From Sindora glabra (lineage: Eukaryota; Streptophyta; Magnoliopsida; Fabales; Fabaceae): a stretch of 64,000 bases of DNA. The position numbers and the translations under genes are program-made. Each line of letters opens with the position of its first letter. The first letter of the stretch is position 1. The notes beneath the pieces were generated by a model. The model had not been told where the DNA came from. It ran no database searches and worked only from the letters and a program-made list of their open reading frames with translations. Positions 51,831 through 62,900 of this stretch are shown here, one piece after another. Where the stretch lies: contig CM035226.1 of the NCBI GenBank assembly GCA_020226215.1, forward strand, positions 60,411,455 to 60,475,454. Reading direction: 5' to 3'.

Positions 51831-52019
51831 ATCCTAGTCTGTTATTGTTATGCTTAGCTATGAAATATGCTTTAAAATATATTTTCACTTTAAAAGATTT
51901 ATGAAAAAATGATCACATATTAGTTTACTGCAGTTTGCATCTCAAAAATACTTGTAAATTCAGTTTGCTACTCAAATTAAAAGAAAAAAGCACATTAAAC
52001 TTAGTACCAACTAGCAAGA
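51831..52019. other. Short spacer, CACTA end to HD-ZIP IV exon
   Basis: Probably intron or 3' sequence of the HD-ZIP IV pseudogene. No coding similarity; carries the second copy of the 42,258-type direct repeat. Confidence 0.35.
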
Positions 52020-53191
52020 GTGCTTCTTCGACTTAGAGCTTCAAACCATTCACAATATTGAAGTAAAGATCCAACTCAACGTGTTGCACTAGAGGCAAAA
52101 CTAGAGGTGTTCGCCTTGAATATATTGCTCAATCCATTGGAGTTTGCTTCCATATGCTGGATCCAAGTAACCTATAAAGATGTAATAAACCCAATCTGAA
52201 CTGCGGATACAAATGAGTCGTTGCATGAAGTGGTGAACAAAATTAAGATGTTAATGGTTATTTAATTTTCAAATAAACATCTTGTATATAGATGGATATT
52301 GTTACCACTTATAAGAAAACTTTTAAATAAAATATTATCGAACTTGATTTATTGTAGATACAATAATAAATGTGAAATTCATGTGTATTAATGAATTGCA
52401 CAAGTTTTCTTCAAACTAACTTCACCAAGTTTATTCTATCAGTCGAATAAAATAATTGGAAATACCCAATTATATAGAAAAAAGATTAAACTGTAAACCA
52501 ATGTCAGAAGATAGATACTTGTCGTAGTATAATAAATTACATTAAGAATGCCTAATAAATTTTAAAAACAACGAGAATATATAGCTTATAAGACATCATA
52601 AAATTTTAAGAGAGGTAATTGTAATACATTTCTAATTATAACTTATATATAGAGAACTTTGGAAGCCTGAGTATCCGTATATCAGTTTGATCAACCAGCC
52701 AGATGATCTTCTTCGCAACTTCGTAGGCAGAGAAGGGAAGAACTGGTCGATGGATACATCTACGACGGCTCACATTGTATGAGACAACTGCTTAGAGTAC
52801 CTGCAAAAGTAACACTCTCGACTTGGGACAAACGCTCAAGGCATAGAAAATCTTCCATCATTTGCGACAAAATAAACACTACGCATTTACCGAAAAGAAT
52901 TACACCATAATTTTGCAATTTTGCCTTTAAATAATGATCCATATAGATAATTTTGTTTCTCTATATAAATTTGTATAAACAATTTTGTTCTTGAATTATT
53001 TTACAAAGGGACAAAATTATCTATACAAATTATTATTCAAAGAAAAAATTGCAACATTATATAATTTAAGAACAAAATTATATATTTTACATTTTGCAAA
53101 GTATCATGAGATACTAAACTGAGGAATCAACCTCTTTAAATGTCATTTTTCATTAGAGTTTATATATTAATTTACAAAAGCCCCATTAATA

Positions 53192-53394
53192 CAACGTTAA
53201 AAATTATAATCTAGAAAAATCTACAAAAAAAGTTGTGCAAAGTCTTACGTGATATATTTAGAATACTTTTAAAAGATAGATATATAATTATAATACTAAG
53301 TCACATGCATAAAATCTAAAAAAATATCATTAAGAAAAATTAGAAGAGTCTAGAAATTTGATGAAACTTAAAAATAGTCAAGTTATCAACTTTT
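53192..53394 (+). repeat. Eroded repeat, left of copia element 2
   Basis: Begins GTTAAAAATTATAATCTAGA and shares about 70 bp, including TGCAAAGTC, with 59,383-59,455. It runs into the CTTTT target site of copia element 2. Confidence 0.45.
53390..53394. repeat. Target-site duplication CTTTT (left)
   Basis: Identical to 59,021-59,025. Confidence 0.8.
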
Positions 53395-54200
53395 TGTTAG
53401 TGGCAAGTTCCTCCCAAGTGGACCCGTAGTTCTTTTATATTCATTATTTTGTATAAAAGGGAAAAATAAGTAAAAGATGAAAAAAAGGTGTGGGGCATTT
53501 TGAAATAAGTCTATTACTTGGGTGTGTGGTAAAAAGCCAATTTATCTTGTGGCAAAAATAGTCTTGCTTTTTGGTTTTAAAAAGGCTTATCAAGCCTAGG
53601 TTTCCATGCAATCTTGGAGTGAAATTAGAAAAGGTTTTTTTTAAAGGTTTGGAACAATGTGCAAATTGGGTTGAAGATAGAAGTTGTGTGAATTTTGTCC
53701 TTTTTTCCACAGAACAACATAGGGAAAAGAAAGATTTTTGCTAAATTGTGTCAGGAAATTGATTACCATATTTATTCATATTTACATCAAATTTAGGTAT
53801 ATTGTTGCTAGTAATTTGGGTAGTTTAGTAAATATTTTTCTGCTAATTTTTTCTTCTTCTTTGCTGGTTGATTTTTTACAATAATTGGTGGTAATGGTTA
53901 TGTTAATTTTGTTAAGAATTTCACCCATTTTGATAAATAATTTTTATACTAATTATTCCCTAGTATTACTAGGAAGATATTATATCCATTATTTTATTAA
54001 TGAGTTTTTATTGGACTAAATCCTATTATTTTTACTTTGGTATTGAAAGGTTTTCCACATTAAAAATTGCTAGTCTCCTAATTTATTTTTCTTGCAATAA
54101 TTTTTTGTGATATATTTTATTTTACATGTGGAAAAAGTCAATCTAAGTGAATTATTTAATTTTCTACTACATGTCACTTGGATCCGATTTTTTTTCAACA
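53395..54200 (+). repeat. 5' LTR of copia element 2
   Basis: 806 bp, TGTTAGTGG...TTTCAACA. Contains a TATA-like TATAAAAG at 53,452-53,459, also present in the 3' LTR (58,266-58,273). Confidence 0.88.
53452..53459 (+). promoter_or_regulatory. TATA-like element in 5' LTR of copia element 2
   Basis: TATAAAAG about 57 bp into the LTR, conserved in the other LTR, so it is a candidate for the element's promoter. Confidence 0.4.
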
Positions 54201-54202
54201 AG

Positions 54203-54217
54203 TGATATCAAAGCTTA
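54203..54217 (+). other. Primer binding site of copia element 2
   Basis: TGATATCAAAGC follows the LTR after two bases; it is a one-base variant of the TGGTATCA core complementary to initiator tRNA-Met. Confidence 0.75.
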
Positions 54218-54245
54218 GGGTTTGGCTTCTTCTACTTGTGTGAAT

Positions 54246-57200
54246 ATGGAGGCTAATACAAGTAGAATGGTATTTTTGAATGTGAGAATTATGCTCTTTG
54301 AAAAAGGAAGATGAGAGATTTGCTTTATGTGAAAGACTACTATTTGGTTGTATTTACTACTAAAAACCTAAAAATAAATTAGATTTAAAATGGAATTTTT
54401 TGCATAGATAAGTCTATGAGCATGTTAAGTAGTGGATAGAAGAGAATGTGTGGAATCATATTGAAGAGGAGACACATGCTTGCACATTGTGGATTAAACT
54501 TGAAAAGTTTTAAGCCAAAAAGATTGGAAATAATAAAATATTCTTGATAAAGCAAATGATGAGCATAAAATATCAAAATGGCATTCTGATGATAGATCAC
54601 TTGAATAAGTATCAAATAATTAACTTTTTGCTATAGGTATCAAATTTGAAGATGAAGCTTAGGGTTTGATGATTCTTGTTTCTTTACTTGACTCATAAGA
54701 GATATCTAAAATGTTTATATTTAATTCTATCCCAAATGGTATGATGACTATTGAAATTACTAAAAATGACATCTTGAATGAAGAGTTGAGAAGGAAATCA
54801 CAGGTTCTTCTTCACAGCCAGATGTTATGGTTGTTGAGTCTTCGAGGAGAAGTAAAAGTCAAGGTGAAAGCAATAGAGATCAAAATAAAAGTAAATCTAA
54901 GAAAAGATTTGAAAATGTTAAGTGTCATTATTATAGTAAAAAAAGGTATATCAAAAAATATTGTTAAAAATTGAAGAAAGACAATAAAAACAAAAGTCAT
55001 ATAGAAAAAGGAAAGGCAAAAGGGATGAAAGTGGCAAAGATAGGGCTATTACAATAATTGATCAAATTTTTTTGATTCATGAAGATGATATCATCAATCT
55101 TACAGAAAATAAAACCAGTTAGGTAAATTGTAATAGTGCTTCCACCCATATTACATGTAGAAGAAACACTTTTTCATCTTATATTGCATATGATTTTAGA
55201 GATGTAAGATCAACTCATGCAAATGTACTAAAGTGTGTTGGTATTAGAGATGTCATTTTGAAAATATCCATTGAAACCAGATTAACCCTTAAGCATGTAA
55301 AATATGTTCTAAACATTTAGTTGAACCTATTATCTTTAAGTAAACCTTCTAATGAGGCTATGATAATTTCTTCTCATATGACCAGTGGAAGCTTACCAAG
55401 GGTTTTAAGATTATGGCTAAAGGTTTAAGGTATTTTATTCTTTTCTTGAATCAAGCAAAAATTGTTAAAGATAATTTTAATTTTGTAAAGTCAAGTGATA
55501 AGATTGAGTTATGGCATAAGAAGTTGTATCATATGATTCAAAAAAAAGATTGTTGCTTTTGGCTAAAAGAATTGCACTATATGGAGTACAGAGTTCATAT
55601 TTATAAAAGTGTGATCATTGTCTTGTTGGAAAATAGAATAAAGTAACTTTTAAAAGTCATCCAACTTTCAAAAAATCAAAGATACTTGAATTAGTACATT
55701 TTGATGTGTGTGGTCCTATAAAGACAAGGATACATAGTGGTTCTCTTTTTTTTTTGTCACCTTCATAAATGATTAATCAAGAAAGACGTAGGTATACAAA
55801 CTAGAAGCAAAAGACTAAATGTTTAGGGTATTTAAATAATTTTATGCTTTAGTTGAAGAATAAATAGAGAAGAAGTTGAAATACATATAAACTAAAATTG
55901 GAGGTGAATATTCAAGACTTTATTATGCTTATTGCAAAGAATAAGATATTAGACATAAAAAAAATACCATCAAAGACTTAATAGTGGAATGGCTTAGACG
56001 AAAGGATGAATAAAACATTGGTTAAAAAAGTTAGATATTTTCTTTCACATGCTGGATTGTCAAAAACCTTTTATGTTTAAGCTTTGAATACAATTATGCA
56101 TGTTTTAAGCAATTCACCAGGTGTTCCTTTGCAGTTTGAAATGCCAAAAAAGATTTGGTCAGGTAAGAATATTTCTTATGACTATTTATAATTTTTTTTA
56201 ATGTAAAGTATTTATTTATATTCCCAAGAATGAGAGATCCAAGCTTGATGTGAAATCAAAACGATGCATATTTCTAGGTTATGGTAAAGGTGAATTTAGA
56301 TATAGATTCTATTAAAAAGAAATTAACTAAAAGGAATGATGCTGTGTTTGTGAAAGACCAAACATTGAAAAATATTAGTAAGGAAGAAAAAGTCATGCCT
56401 TAGCATAGTGAACTAATACCTAACTTGGATATAGTTCATCTAAGAAAAAGGAGTAGGATAAAGTTAAAGCTTAGAATTTTAAACATGATGTAGTTAATGT
56501 TGATGACCATGCACAATGATAATGATGAACAACTAATACCAAAGGCTCTGATTGTTACACTAAGAAGATTCACTGAAATCAGAAAACTTTTTACAAGGTA
56601 TACTAAAGATAAGTTCATTCTTTTAACTAATAAGAGAGAGCTAAAATGTTATATGAGAACATAAAAGACAAATGTAAGAGTGAGTGGATTGAAGTGATGC
56701 AGAATGAAATGTAATCTTTACAAGAGAATCACACCTATGAGTTAGTAAAACTACCAAAAGATATGAAAGCTTTGAAAAATAAGTGGGTTTATAAAATAAT
56801 GAATGAAGAATACAACTTTAAACCTTGATATAAATCCAAATTAGTTATGACGAGATATGGTCAAAGAAAGGAAATTAATTTTAGTAAAAAATTTTCTCTT
56901 AATGTAAAAGTATCTTTTATTCATACAATGCTTGGCTTAATAGTTAGTCTTAATTTAAAAATTAAGTAAATGGATGTGAAGACAGCTTTTCTTCATGGTG
57001 ATTTAGAAGAAGAGATCTACATGGAGCAGCTAGAGGGTTTAGAAGTGAAAGGAAAAGAAAATTATATGTGTAGATTGAGGAAAATTTTTTATAGATTAAA
57101 GCAGGCTCTTATGCAATGGTATAAAAAGTTTGAGTTAGTTATGAGGGAGCAAGGTTAACAAAACATAATCTTAGATTACTATGTGTTTGTTTAAAAGTTC

Positions 57201-58192
57201 TCTAATAATGATTTTGTTATTCTTTTGCTTTATGTAGATGATATTTTGATTGTTGGCAAGAATATTGTAAGAATTGTTGAATTGAAGAAACAATTAAATA
57301 AGTTTTTGCCATGAAAGATCTAAGTTAGGCAACATATATTTTGGGCACGATGATTATTTCGGATAGATATGCAAGAAAGATTTATTTATCACAAAAGAAG
57401 TATATAAAAAAGGTATTTCAAATGTTTGTTATGGAAAATGCCAAAGTTATTTCTACTCCTCTTACTCACTTTAAATTAAGTACTAATTAATGTCTAACTA
57501 TAGATAAGGTACAATAACATATGGAAAGAATTCCTTGTGCCTTAACAATTGGAAGTTTAATGTATGCCATGTTATATACTAAACTTAACATTGTCCATGC
57601 TATTAGTATAATAAGTCATTTTCTCTTAAGTTTAAGTAAAAAGCATTAAAATATTGTAAAATGGATTATGAAATATTTTCAAGGTACATTTAATTTGAGC
57701 TTATGTTTTGGAGAAGAAAAACCCTTACTAATTAGTTTTATTGATTCATACTTAGTTAGAGATATTGATTCTTATAAGTCTACTTCTAGTTATTTGATCA
57801 AATTTGCAAAGAAACCTATGGCATGGCAATCCAGATTGCAAAAATGTGTTGTTATTTTCACAATAGAGGTGGAGTTTATTGCAACAACCAATGTAAAGAG
57901 TTGTTATGGATGAAGGAATTTTTTAAGAACTTCGATTTAATCAAGATCATTATATCTTATTTTGTGGCAATTAGAATGCAATCATCTTGGTAAGAATTTT
58001 GCTTTTCATGCAAGGTCAAACACATATTAATGTTCATTGCACTGGATATGTGATGTTTTAGGTAATAAGTTACTAGAACTTGAAAAAGTTCATATAGATG
58101 ACAATGATGCTAATATGTTGACTAAACCTTTGCTAAAGGAAAATCTTAAAGCATGTTGCTCCATAGTTGGAATAGTAGTGTTTCCTACTTAG
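54246..58192 (+). pseudogene. copia element 2 gag-pol polyprotein, broken
   Basis: Starts at ATG 54,246 (MEANTSRMVFLN). Gag continues at 54,711-54,960 (PNGMMTIEITKNDILNEELR) with a damaged zinc knuckle (CHYYSKKRYIKKYC). Protease at about 55,130-55,320 reads NSASTHITCRR, so the catalytic Asp of D-S-G is Asn. The pre-integrase piece ELWHKKLYHM is at about 55,507; integrase (VHFDVCGP near 55,700) is heavily broken. Reverse transcriptase has MDVKTAFLHGDLEEEIYME (56,970) and keeps an intact YVDD at 57,231-57,242. RNase H and C-terminus run through GSLMYAMLYTK (about 57,550), KPMAWQSRLQKCVV and NMLTKPL to 58,192. Many TAG/TGA/TAA stops and frameshifts. Confidence 0.88.
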
Positions 58193-58208
58193 TTGGAAGA
58201 GGCAGATT

Positions 58209-59020
58209 TGTTAGTGGTGAATTCCTTCTACGTAGATCCATAGTTTTTTTACATTTATTATTTTGTATAAAAGAGAAAAAATAAATAAAATATGAAAAAG
58301 AACATGTGGGGGAGCATTTGAAAAAAGCCCATTACTTAGGCATGTGGTAAAAAACCAATTTGGCATGCAATGAAAATTAGAAGTCTTGTACTTTAGTGTT
58401 AAAAAGGCTTATTAAGCCTAGGTTTTTGTGCAATTTTGGAGTGAAATTGGAATAGGTTTTTTAAGGTTTGGAATAACATGCAAATTAGGTTGAAGATAGA
58501 AGCTATGTGAATTTTTCCTTTTTCTCCATGGAATGCCGCAAGGGGAAGAAAGGTTTTTTGCCAAACTATGCCAAAAAATTGGTCATCATATTTACTTAGA
58601 TTCATACCAAATTTAAATATGTTGTTATTGGTAATTTAGGAAATTTAGTAGATTTTTTTTGCTAATTTTTCTTCTTCTTTATTGGTTTATTGTTTACAAT
58701 AATTGGTAATAATTATTAAATTTATTTTGTTAAGAATTCCATTTATTTTGATTAAAGAATTTTTATACTAGTTATTTCCTAGTATTTCTATGATGACATT
58801 ATATCCATTATTTTATTGGTGGATTTTATTGGACTAAGTCCTATAATCTTTACTCTCATATTGAAGGATTTTCCATGTTAAAAATTGTTAGTCTCTTGAT
58901 TTATTTTTCTTGAATAATTTTTGGTGATCTATTTTATTGTATGTGTGGAAAAAGTCAATCTAAATAAATTATTTAATTTTCCACTGTGTGTTTCTTTGAT
59001 TCAATATCTTTTTCCCAACA
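58209..59020 (+). repeat. 3' LTR of copia element 2
   Basis: 812 bp, TGTTAGTGG...TTCCCAACA; aligns with 53,395-54,200. Confidence 0.88.
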
Positions 59021-59025
59021 CTTTT
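59021..59025. repeat. Target-site duplication CTTTT (right)
   Basis: Identical to 53,390-53,394. Confidence 0.8.
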
Positions 59026-59470
59026 GGGATTGGAGATCTCAAAGAATAGAAAACTTCCTAACTACATCGACACTTTTGATCAAGAAATCATCAATGAAAT
59101 CAAGCATGTTAACAAATTTCTAACAATGGCACTAGCACAGGTTGATTCAAATGGGTCTCTTCATTCAAGTGAAAAGGTTGGAGCAAATATTTTACGATGC
59201 CTTAAGATTCTTTTAAGATGGAGAGCACCAAGAAGAAGAAGAAAAATAATTTTCAACATATGCGATAGCAAGAAGAAACAACAAAAGTCAGTTTCTAATG
59301 TTACAAGCACGCACAAGGAAGATCAAAGGCATCAGAAAGCAATATGGTCAAAGTTTATGATTTTTTCTAGATTATAAAGGAGTGTTAAAAATTATAATTT
59401 AGAAAAATAAGAGTCATCTAAAATAATTTAAAATTAAGTTATGCAAAGTCCTAACATTCAGAACCTAAAT
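59026..59470 (+). repeat. Fragment of another LTR-type repeat
   Basis: A 117-residue open frame (59,024-59,377; Lys/Arg-rich, no known domain) ends just before AAAGGAG followed by TGTTAAAAATTATAATTTAG at 59,383. A purine run directly before TGTTAA is what a PPT and 3' LTR start look like. The same LTR-like sequence lies at 53,193, left of copia element 2. So copia element 2 may have landed in an older LTR element inside the HD-ZIP IV intron. No duplications or second end were found. Confidence 0.35.
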
Positions 59471-60230
59471 CTCATAGGATCTTGTTTATTAAATGAAGTT
59501 TCATGATTTATATGAAAACTAGAATTGATTTGTTTCTTAATAATATTATTACGATAATGTTGTTGTGCAAAAGACCTATATATCTTGAAGCACCGAACTC
59601 AGGTATATAGGATAGCTTACCATCTGGAGTTCTCCATCCCCCCCCCCAAATTCCCAAATGACAAAGTTCCAAGAATCTTAGCTCCGGAGACTACCATTGA
59701 TCCTGATTTTCCGAGAAATAAAAGAAGTTAGTAACTGGAATTAATAGATTACATAATTCATGAAAAGTATAGATAAAAAATAAAATAAACCTACCAAATC
59801 CAAAAGTATTTCAACAACATTGACCGCATTCATTTGAACATATCCAACATCTTGTAAAGATTCAACCCGAAAATCTTTGGTAGAAGTTTCTGGTTCATAA
59901 ATTTCATTTGAGCCGAAACTCGGTAAATCTCGAGGCTCTGAAGCCTTAATCATTTGTTTGATTTCCCTTAATGTTGTATCCATATCACTAAAATCACAAA
60001 AACATTTGTATTTGCTTATTTTATCATAATTCCATTTGGAAGGGGGGGGGGGTTTCCCATAAAGGTTCTCTTTCAAAAGCCCACTTGGTAATCTCTTTCA
60101 TGGCTGAATTAGAAAGATCAGTGATTTTCCCCGACTCTCCCACAAGAGACAACAATGAAATGGTCACTTGGTCTTTCATTGTGAACTGCAGTAGTTTGAC
60201 CTGGTGTATAATTTGGTTGAGGAATTCCAT

Positions 60231-60783
60231 TTATGAAATGGTGATCAAGTTTCTTGTGGTTCGTTATGATTTTGCGAAGAAACCAGAGAATGACAACCAA
60301 AATTTGAAATTTTAGCTAAGTAAAATTACAACACACAAAGAAAAGAAGCCAAGACACATATGATTTACTAATCAATTCAGTTTATACAACATTTATTTTT
60401 CAGTTCAGCACATGCCTATAGCCAGGTCGTAGACAATGAGAATTGCTTATTTGATTTTCGGGTTTCGTCAAACAATAGAAAACTAGTAGACATAAAAGGT
60501 TATTCATTCCCAAACCATTTATCTCATCACTGTCATCTGGCTTTAAATCCAAGGACCTCCATCTGTAATGTCATCTCCATCCGTAAAACTTTCGTCAAAA
60601 GAATCAGAACAAGAATAGAACAAAATCAAAACCCTATATCAAACCTTTATGTCTAACCTAGAAAAATGAATTCTTCTAAACCCCAAAACAAAAACATACA
60701 AGACATGAGCAAAAGGACTAAATTTGACAAAATGTCCCCTTAAAATAAATAGTCATTGGGTGAAAACATTAAAAGGTCCCTAC
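60231..60783 (-). other. Presumed intron or lost exons of the HD-ZIP IV pseudogene
   Basis: No homeodomain or leucine zipper could be read on the minus strand here, although those exons should lie upstream of the START domain. A short acidic stretch (SDSFDESFTDGDDITDGGPW, about 60,622-60,548) preceded by a pyrimidine-rich tract might be an exon but is not recognised. Confidence 0.3.
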
Positions 60784-60881
60784 CCATTCGACAGATCCAT
60801 AAATCCACTCTCATTCAAATGGAAATGGCGATTGAATCCGAACCCTTGCCCGCCATTTTCATATCCTCCAATTGCATCCAT
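60784..60881 (-). CDS. Putative first coding exon, upstream of the HD-ZIP IV pseudogene
   Basis: From ATG 60,881 the minus strand reads MDAIGGYENGGQGFGFNRHF, then HLNESGFMDLSNG, and meets a donor-like AATGG|GTAGGG at 60,784. Upstream, a pyrimidine-containing acceptor ending GAACAG (about 60,908) suggests a leader intron. GC content is higher than in the surroundings. It may be the N-terminus of the same HD-ZIP IV gene, whose N-terminal tails are poorly conserved, or of an unrelated gene. Confidence 0.35.
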
Positions 60882-60908
60882 AGCCCTTTTCGAGCTGCAG
60901 CACAAACT

Positions 60909-61809
60909 GTTCAACCAAGTTGAAAAAACAGACCAACATTAATTCTGTCTACGATAAAACAATTGGAAAACTAGAGTGAACACACAAAAAAAATTCCTAT
61001 CAAAAAAGTGAAAAATTAAAAATTGAAGTCATTTTATCAACTATAATCACCCCCCATGAAAATGTCAGAAATAAAAAATGAAATTTCATGCCGAATTCTT
61101 GCTGTTATGGGAAAGTATTTTCTTCGGGAAAATGAGTGGGTGAATGAAGTTAATTTGTTGAAAAGAAGAAAGGCTTAGCATAGGAAAGGACCAGCTGCTT
61201 GAAGTCATCCTTTAGTTTTATTTTGGATGATGAAACGCTGTTGGAAAACTTGCGCGTCGAACTAACTTCATTCCTTGAATTATGAAACTAACATTACAAT
61301 CTGTGCATACTTTGAGCAAAAGTTGACATTTTAAGAGTCATGCAATTTTCATGGATTTAATTTTGGGGTTGTCACTATATATATAGACCCTCAGCCCAGC
61401 CCAAATTACTTCCTATATTTTTCTGTTTTTCCTTTTATTTTCTATTTTCATCATTTTCTATAAACTACAATAAAGTATTGAGATTTACCTTATGTTCTTT
61501 ATCACTTTTCTTTGTTTTAGTCTGTAGATAAAAATATATATTATGTGCATATGGGAAGTTTGTTCCTAAACTAGATAGCCTCATGGAAATATTGATCTCC
61601 AGTTATAGAATAACTGATTATTATAGTAACATTAATAATGATTTCCATTTACGTAAATTGACTTTCATGTAACAGTAATATATGGATAATAAAAATCTCC
61701 TTCTGTTAAAAGGTTTCTAGTCTATTTTTACCAAACAATTAATTGATAAAGCACGAAAAGGCAACCGAGATAATACAACAACACTAGCTAGTTCAAGCTA
61801 CCAGCTTTA
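60909..61809 (-). other. Upstream region of the HD-ZIP IV pseudogene
   Basis: No coding content recognised. A TATA-like TATATATAG lies near 61,375 on either strand. The region may contain the old promoter and leader. Confidence 0.3.
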
Positions 61810-61910
61810 TATGTACAAGGATAAGGAAGATGTAAATTACAACATAAGATAATGGTACAATAATACCTAGAATTGGAGTTTTTTTTTAATGTTATGGTTT
61901 AAATTCAAAA

Positions 61911-61913
<3 letters not shown>

Positions 61914-61957
<44 letters not shown>
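61914..61957. repeat. (AT)n microsatellite
   Basis: About 22 uninterrupted AT units. Confidence 0.97.
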
Positions 61958-61960
<3 letters not shown>

Positions 61961-62509
61961 TATTTGTTATTTTTAAGATAATCCAACTGATGTCTTAAAA
62001 AGTTAAGTATTTGGACTATTAAAATTTTCCTTTGAAATTTCAAATTGATTGAATAATAAAACAACACAAATTCTAATTTAAACAAGACAATTTAATGATG
62101 AAAATATTTGATCCTTTAATTTTGCATAGAAATATTTTTATTGTTATAGTAAAAAATGGTATCTTGTGAAATAAGAAAAATACTTTAACCTCTCTTGATT
62201 TTAATGAAAACATGTAAACCTTCCTTCTAATTTTTAAATCTAATCAAACCTACCTTAAAATACAAAAAAAGTATTATATTTAAATTTAAAATTGAACTTT
62301 TATTGAAAAATGATGAGAAATATATTATAAATTATCTAACAAATTTGTCATCAAACATATACTTCGATTAAAACCCAAAAATACATTTTTATTTTATAAA
62401 TATAACAGATGATGTTAAGGACAAATTAATAATTAATTCTTGAATGCTCTTGAAAAAAGGAAGGTACGAAATGTTGTGTTTCAATCTATATGGATTTAAT
62501 TTAGGATAT

Positions 62510-62511
<2 letters not shown>

Positions 62512-62562
<51 letters not shown>
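62512..62562. repeat. (AT)n microsatellite
   Basis: About 25 uninterrupted AT units. Confidence 0.97.
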
Positions 62563-62565
<3 letters not shown>

Positions 62566-62900
62566 TTTGTCCATCAGCATATAAAAATTCTTGACATTGA
62601 AAATATCTAAAAGTATTATTTAGTATTGTAACTGCATATATCTTAAAATTAATATAAAATATAGTTTTTAATTATTGAAAAAGTTCATCTGATTGCATAT
62701 CTATAGTTATTTGATTTTCTAAAGTATGATATACAAGATCATTATTATAATTATAATTATTACTAGTTTAATTATAGGATTGATTAAAGTTGGATTAATA
62801 TATCGGATTAAGGTTAAGGTGATGTGCATGACTTTAAAAGTAGCCGGCATTTAACTACCTTTGAAATTTACCTTTGGTGTAAAAATAAGTGTTTTAATAA

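Larger units (their letters stand above)
53395..59020 (+). mobile_element. Ty1/copia retrotransposon 2, complete structure, dead
   Basis: Bounded by LTRs at 53,395-54,200 and 58,209-59,020, with a perfect 5-bp duplication CTTTT (53,390-53,394 and 59,021-59,025). A PBS follows the 5' LTR and a purine-rich tract (GGAAGAGGCAGATT) precedes the 3' LTR. The internal part keeps gag, protease, integrase, RT and RNase H remains in copia order. The LTRs differ clearly more than those of copia element 1 by eye, so it appears older. It lies in an intron of the HD-ZIP IV pseudogene in the opposite orientation. Confidence 0.9.
52020..60230 (-). pseudogene. HD-ZIP class IV (GLABRA2-like) START-domain gene, broken
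   Basis: Four exons of a START domain typical of plant HD-ZIP IV transcription factors are found in order. Exon 1 (60,230-59,795): ITDLSNSAMKEITKWAFERE, then PLW, and VGYVQMNAVNVVEILLDL ending at donor G|GTAGG. Exon 2 (59,702-59,621): DQW, then VSGAKILGTLSFGN and GELQM at donor G|GTAAGC. Exon 3 (about 52,866-52,667): FVPSRECYF, AVVDVSID, RRRSSGWLIK. Exon 4 (52,171-about 52,021): acceptor TTTATAG, VTWIQHMEANSN, with a later Cys-Glu match. Defects: frame change at an 11-base C run (60,042-60,052), loss of about six residues plus frameshift after DQW, stops at W (52,770-52,772) and elsewhere, lost donor after exon 3. The homeodomain and C-terminal half were not found. The exon 2-3 intron holds a complete copia element. 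Confidence 0.75.
61810..62900 (+). repeat. Duplicated non-coding block, copy 2
   Basis: Partner of 33,390-34,500, same orientation, about 28.4 kb away. Contains two (AT)n tracts absent from copy 1. Confidence 0.65.

Noticed and set aside
52760..52942. 60-residue minus-strand frame
   Set aside because: Overlaps START exon 3 in a different frame; the family match (FVPSRECYF, AVVDVSID) is in another frame.
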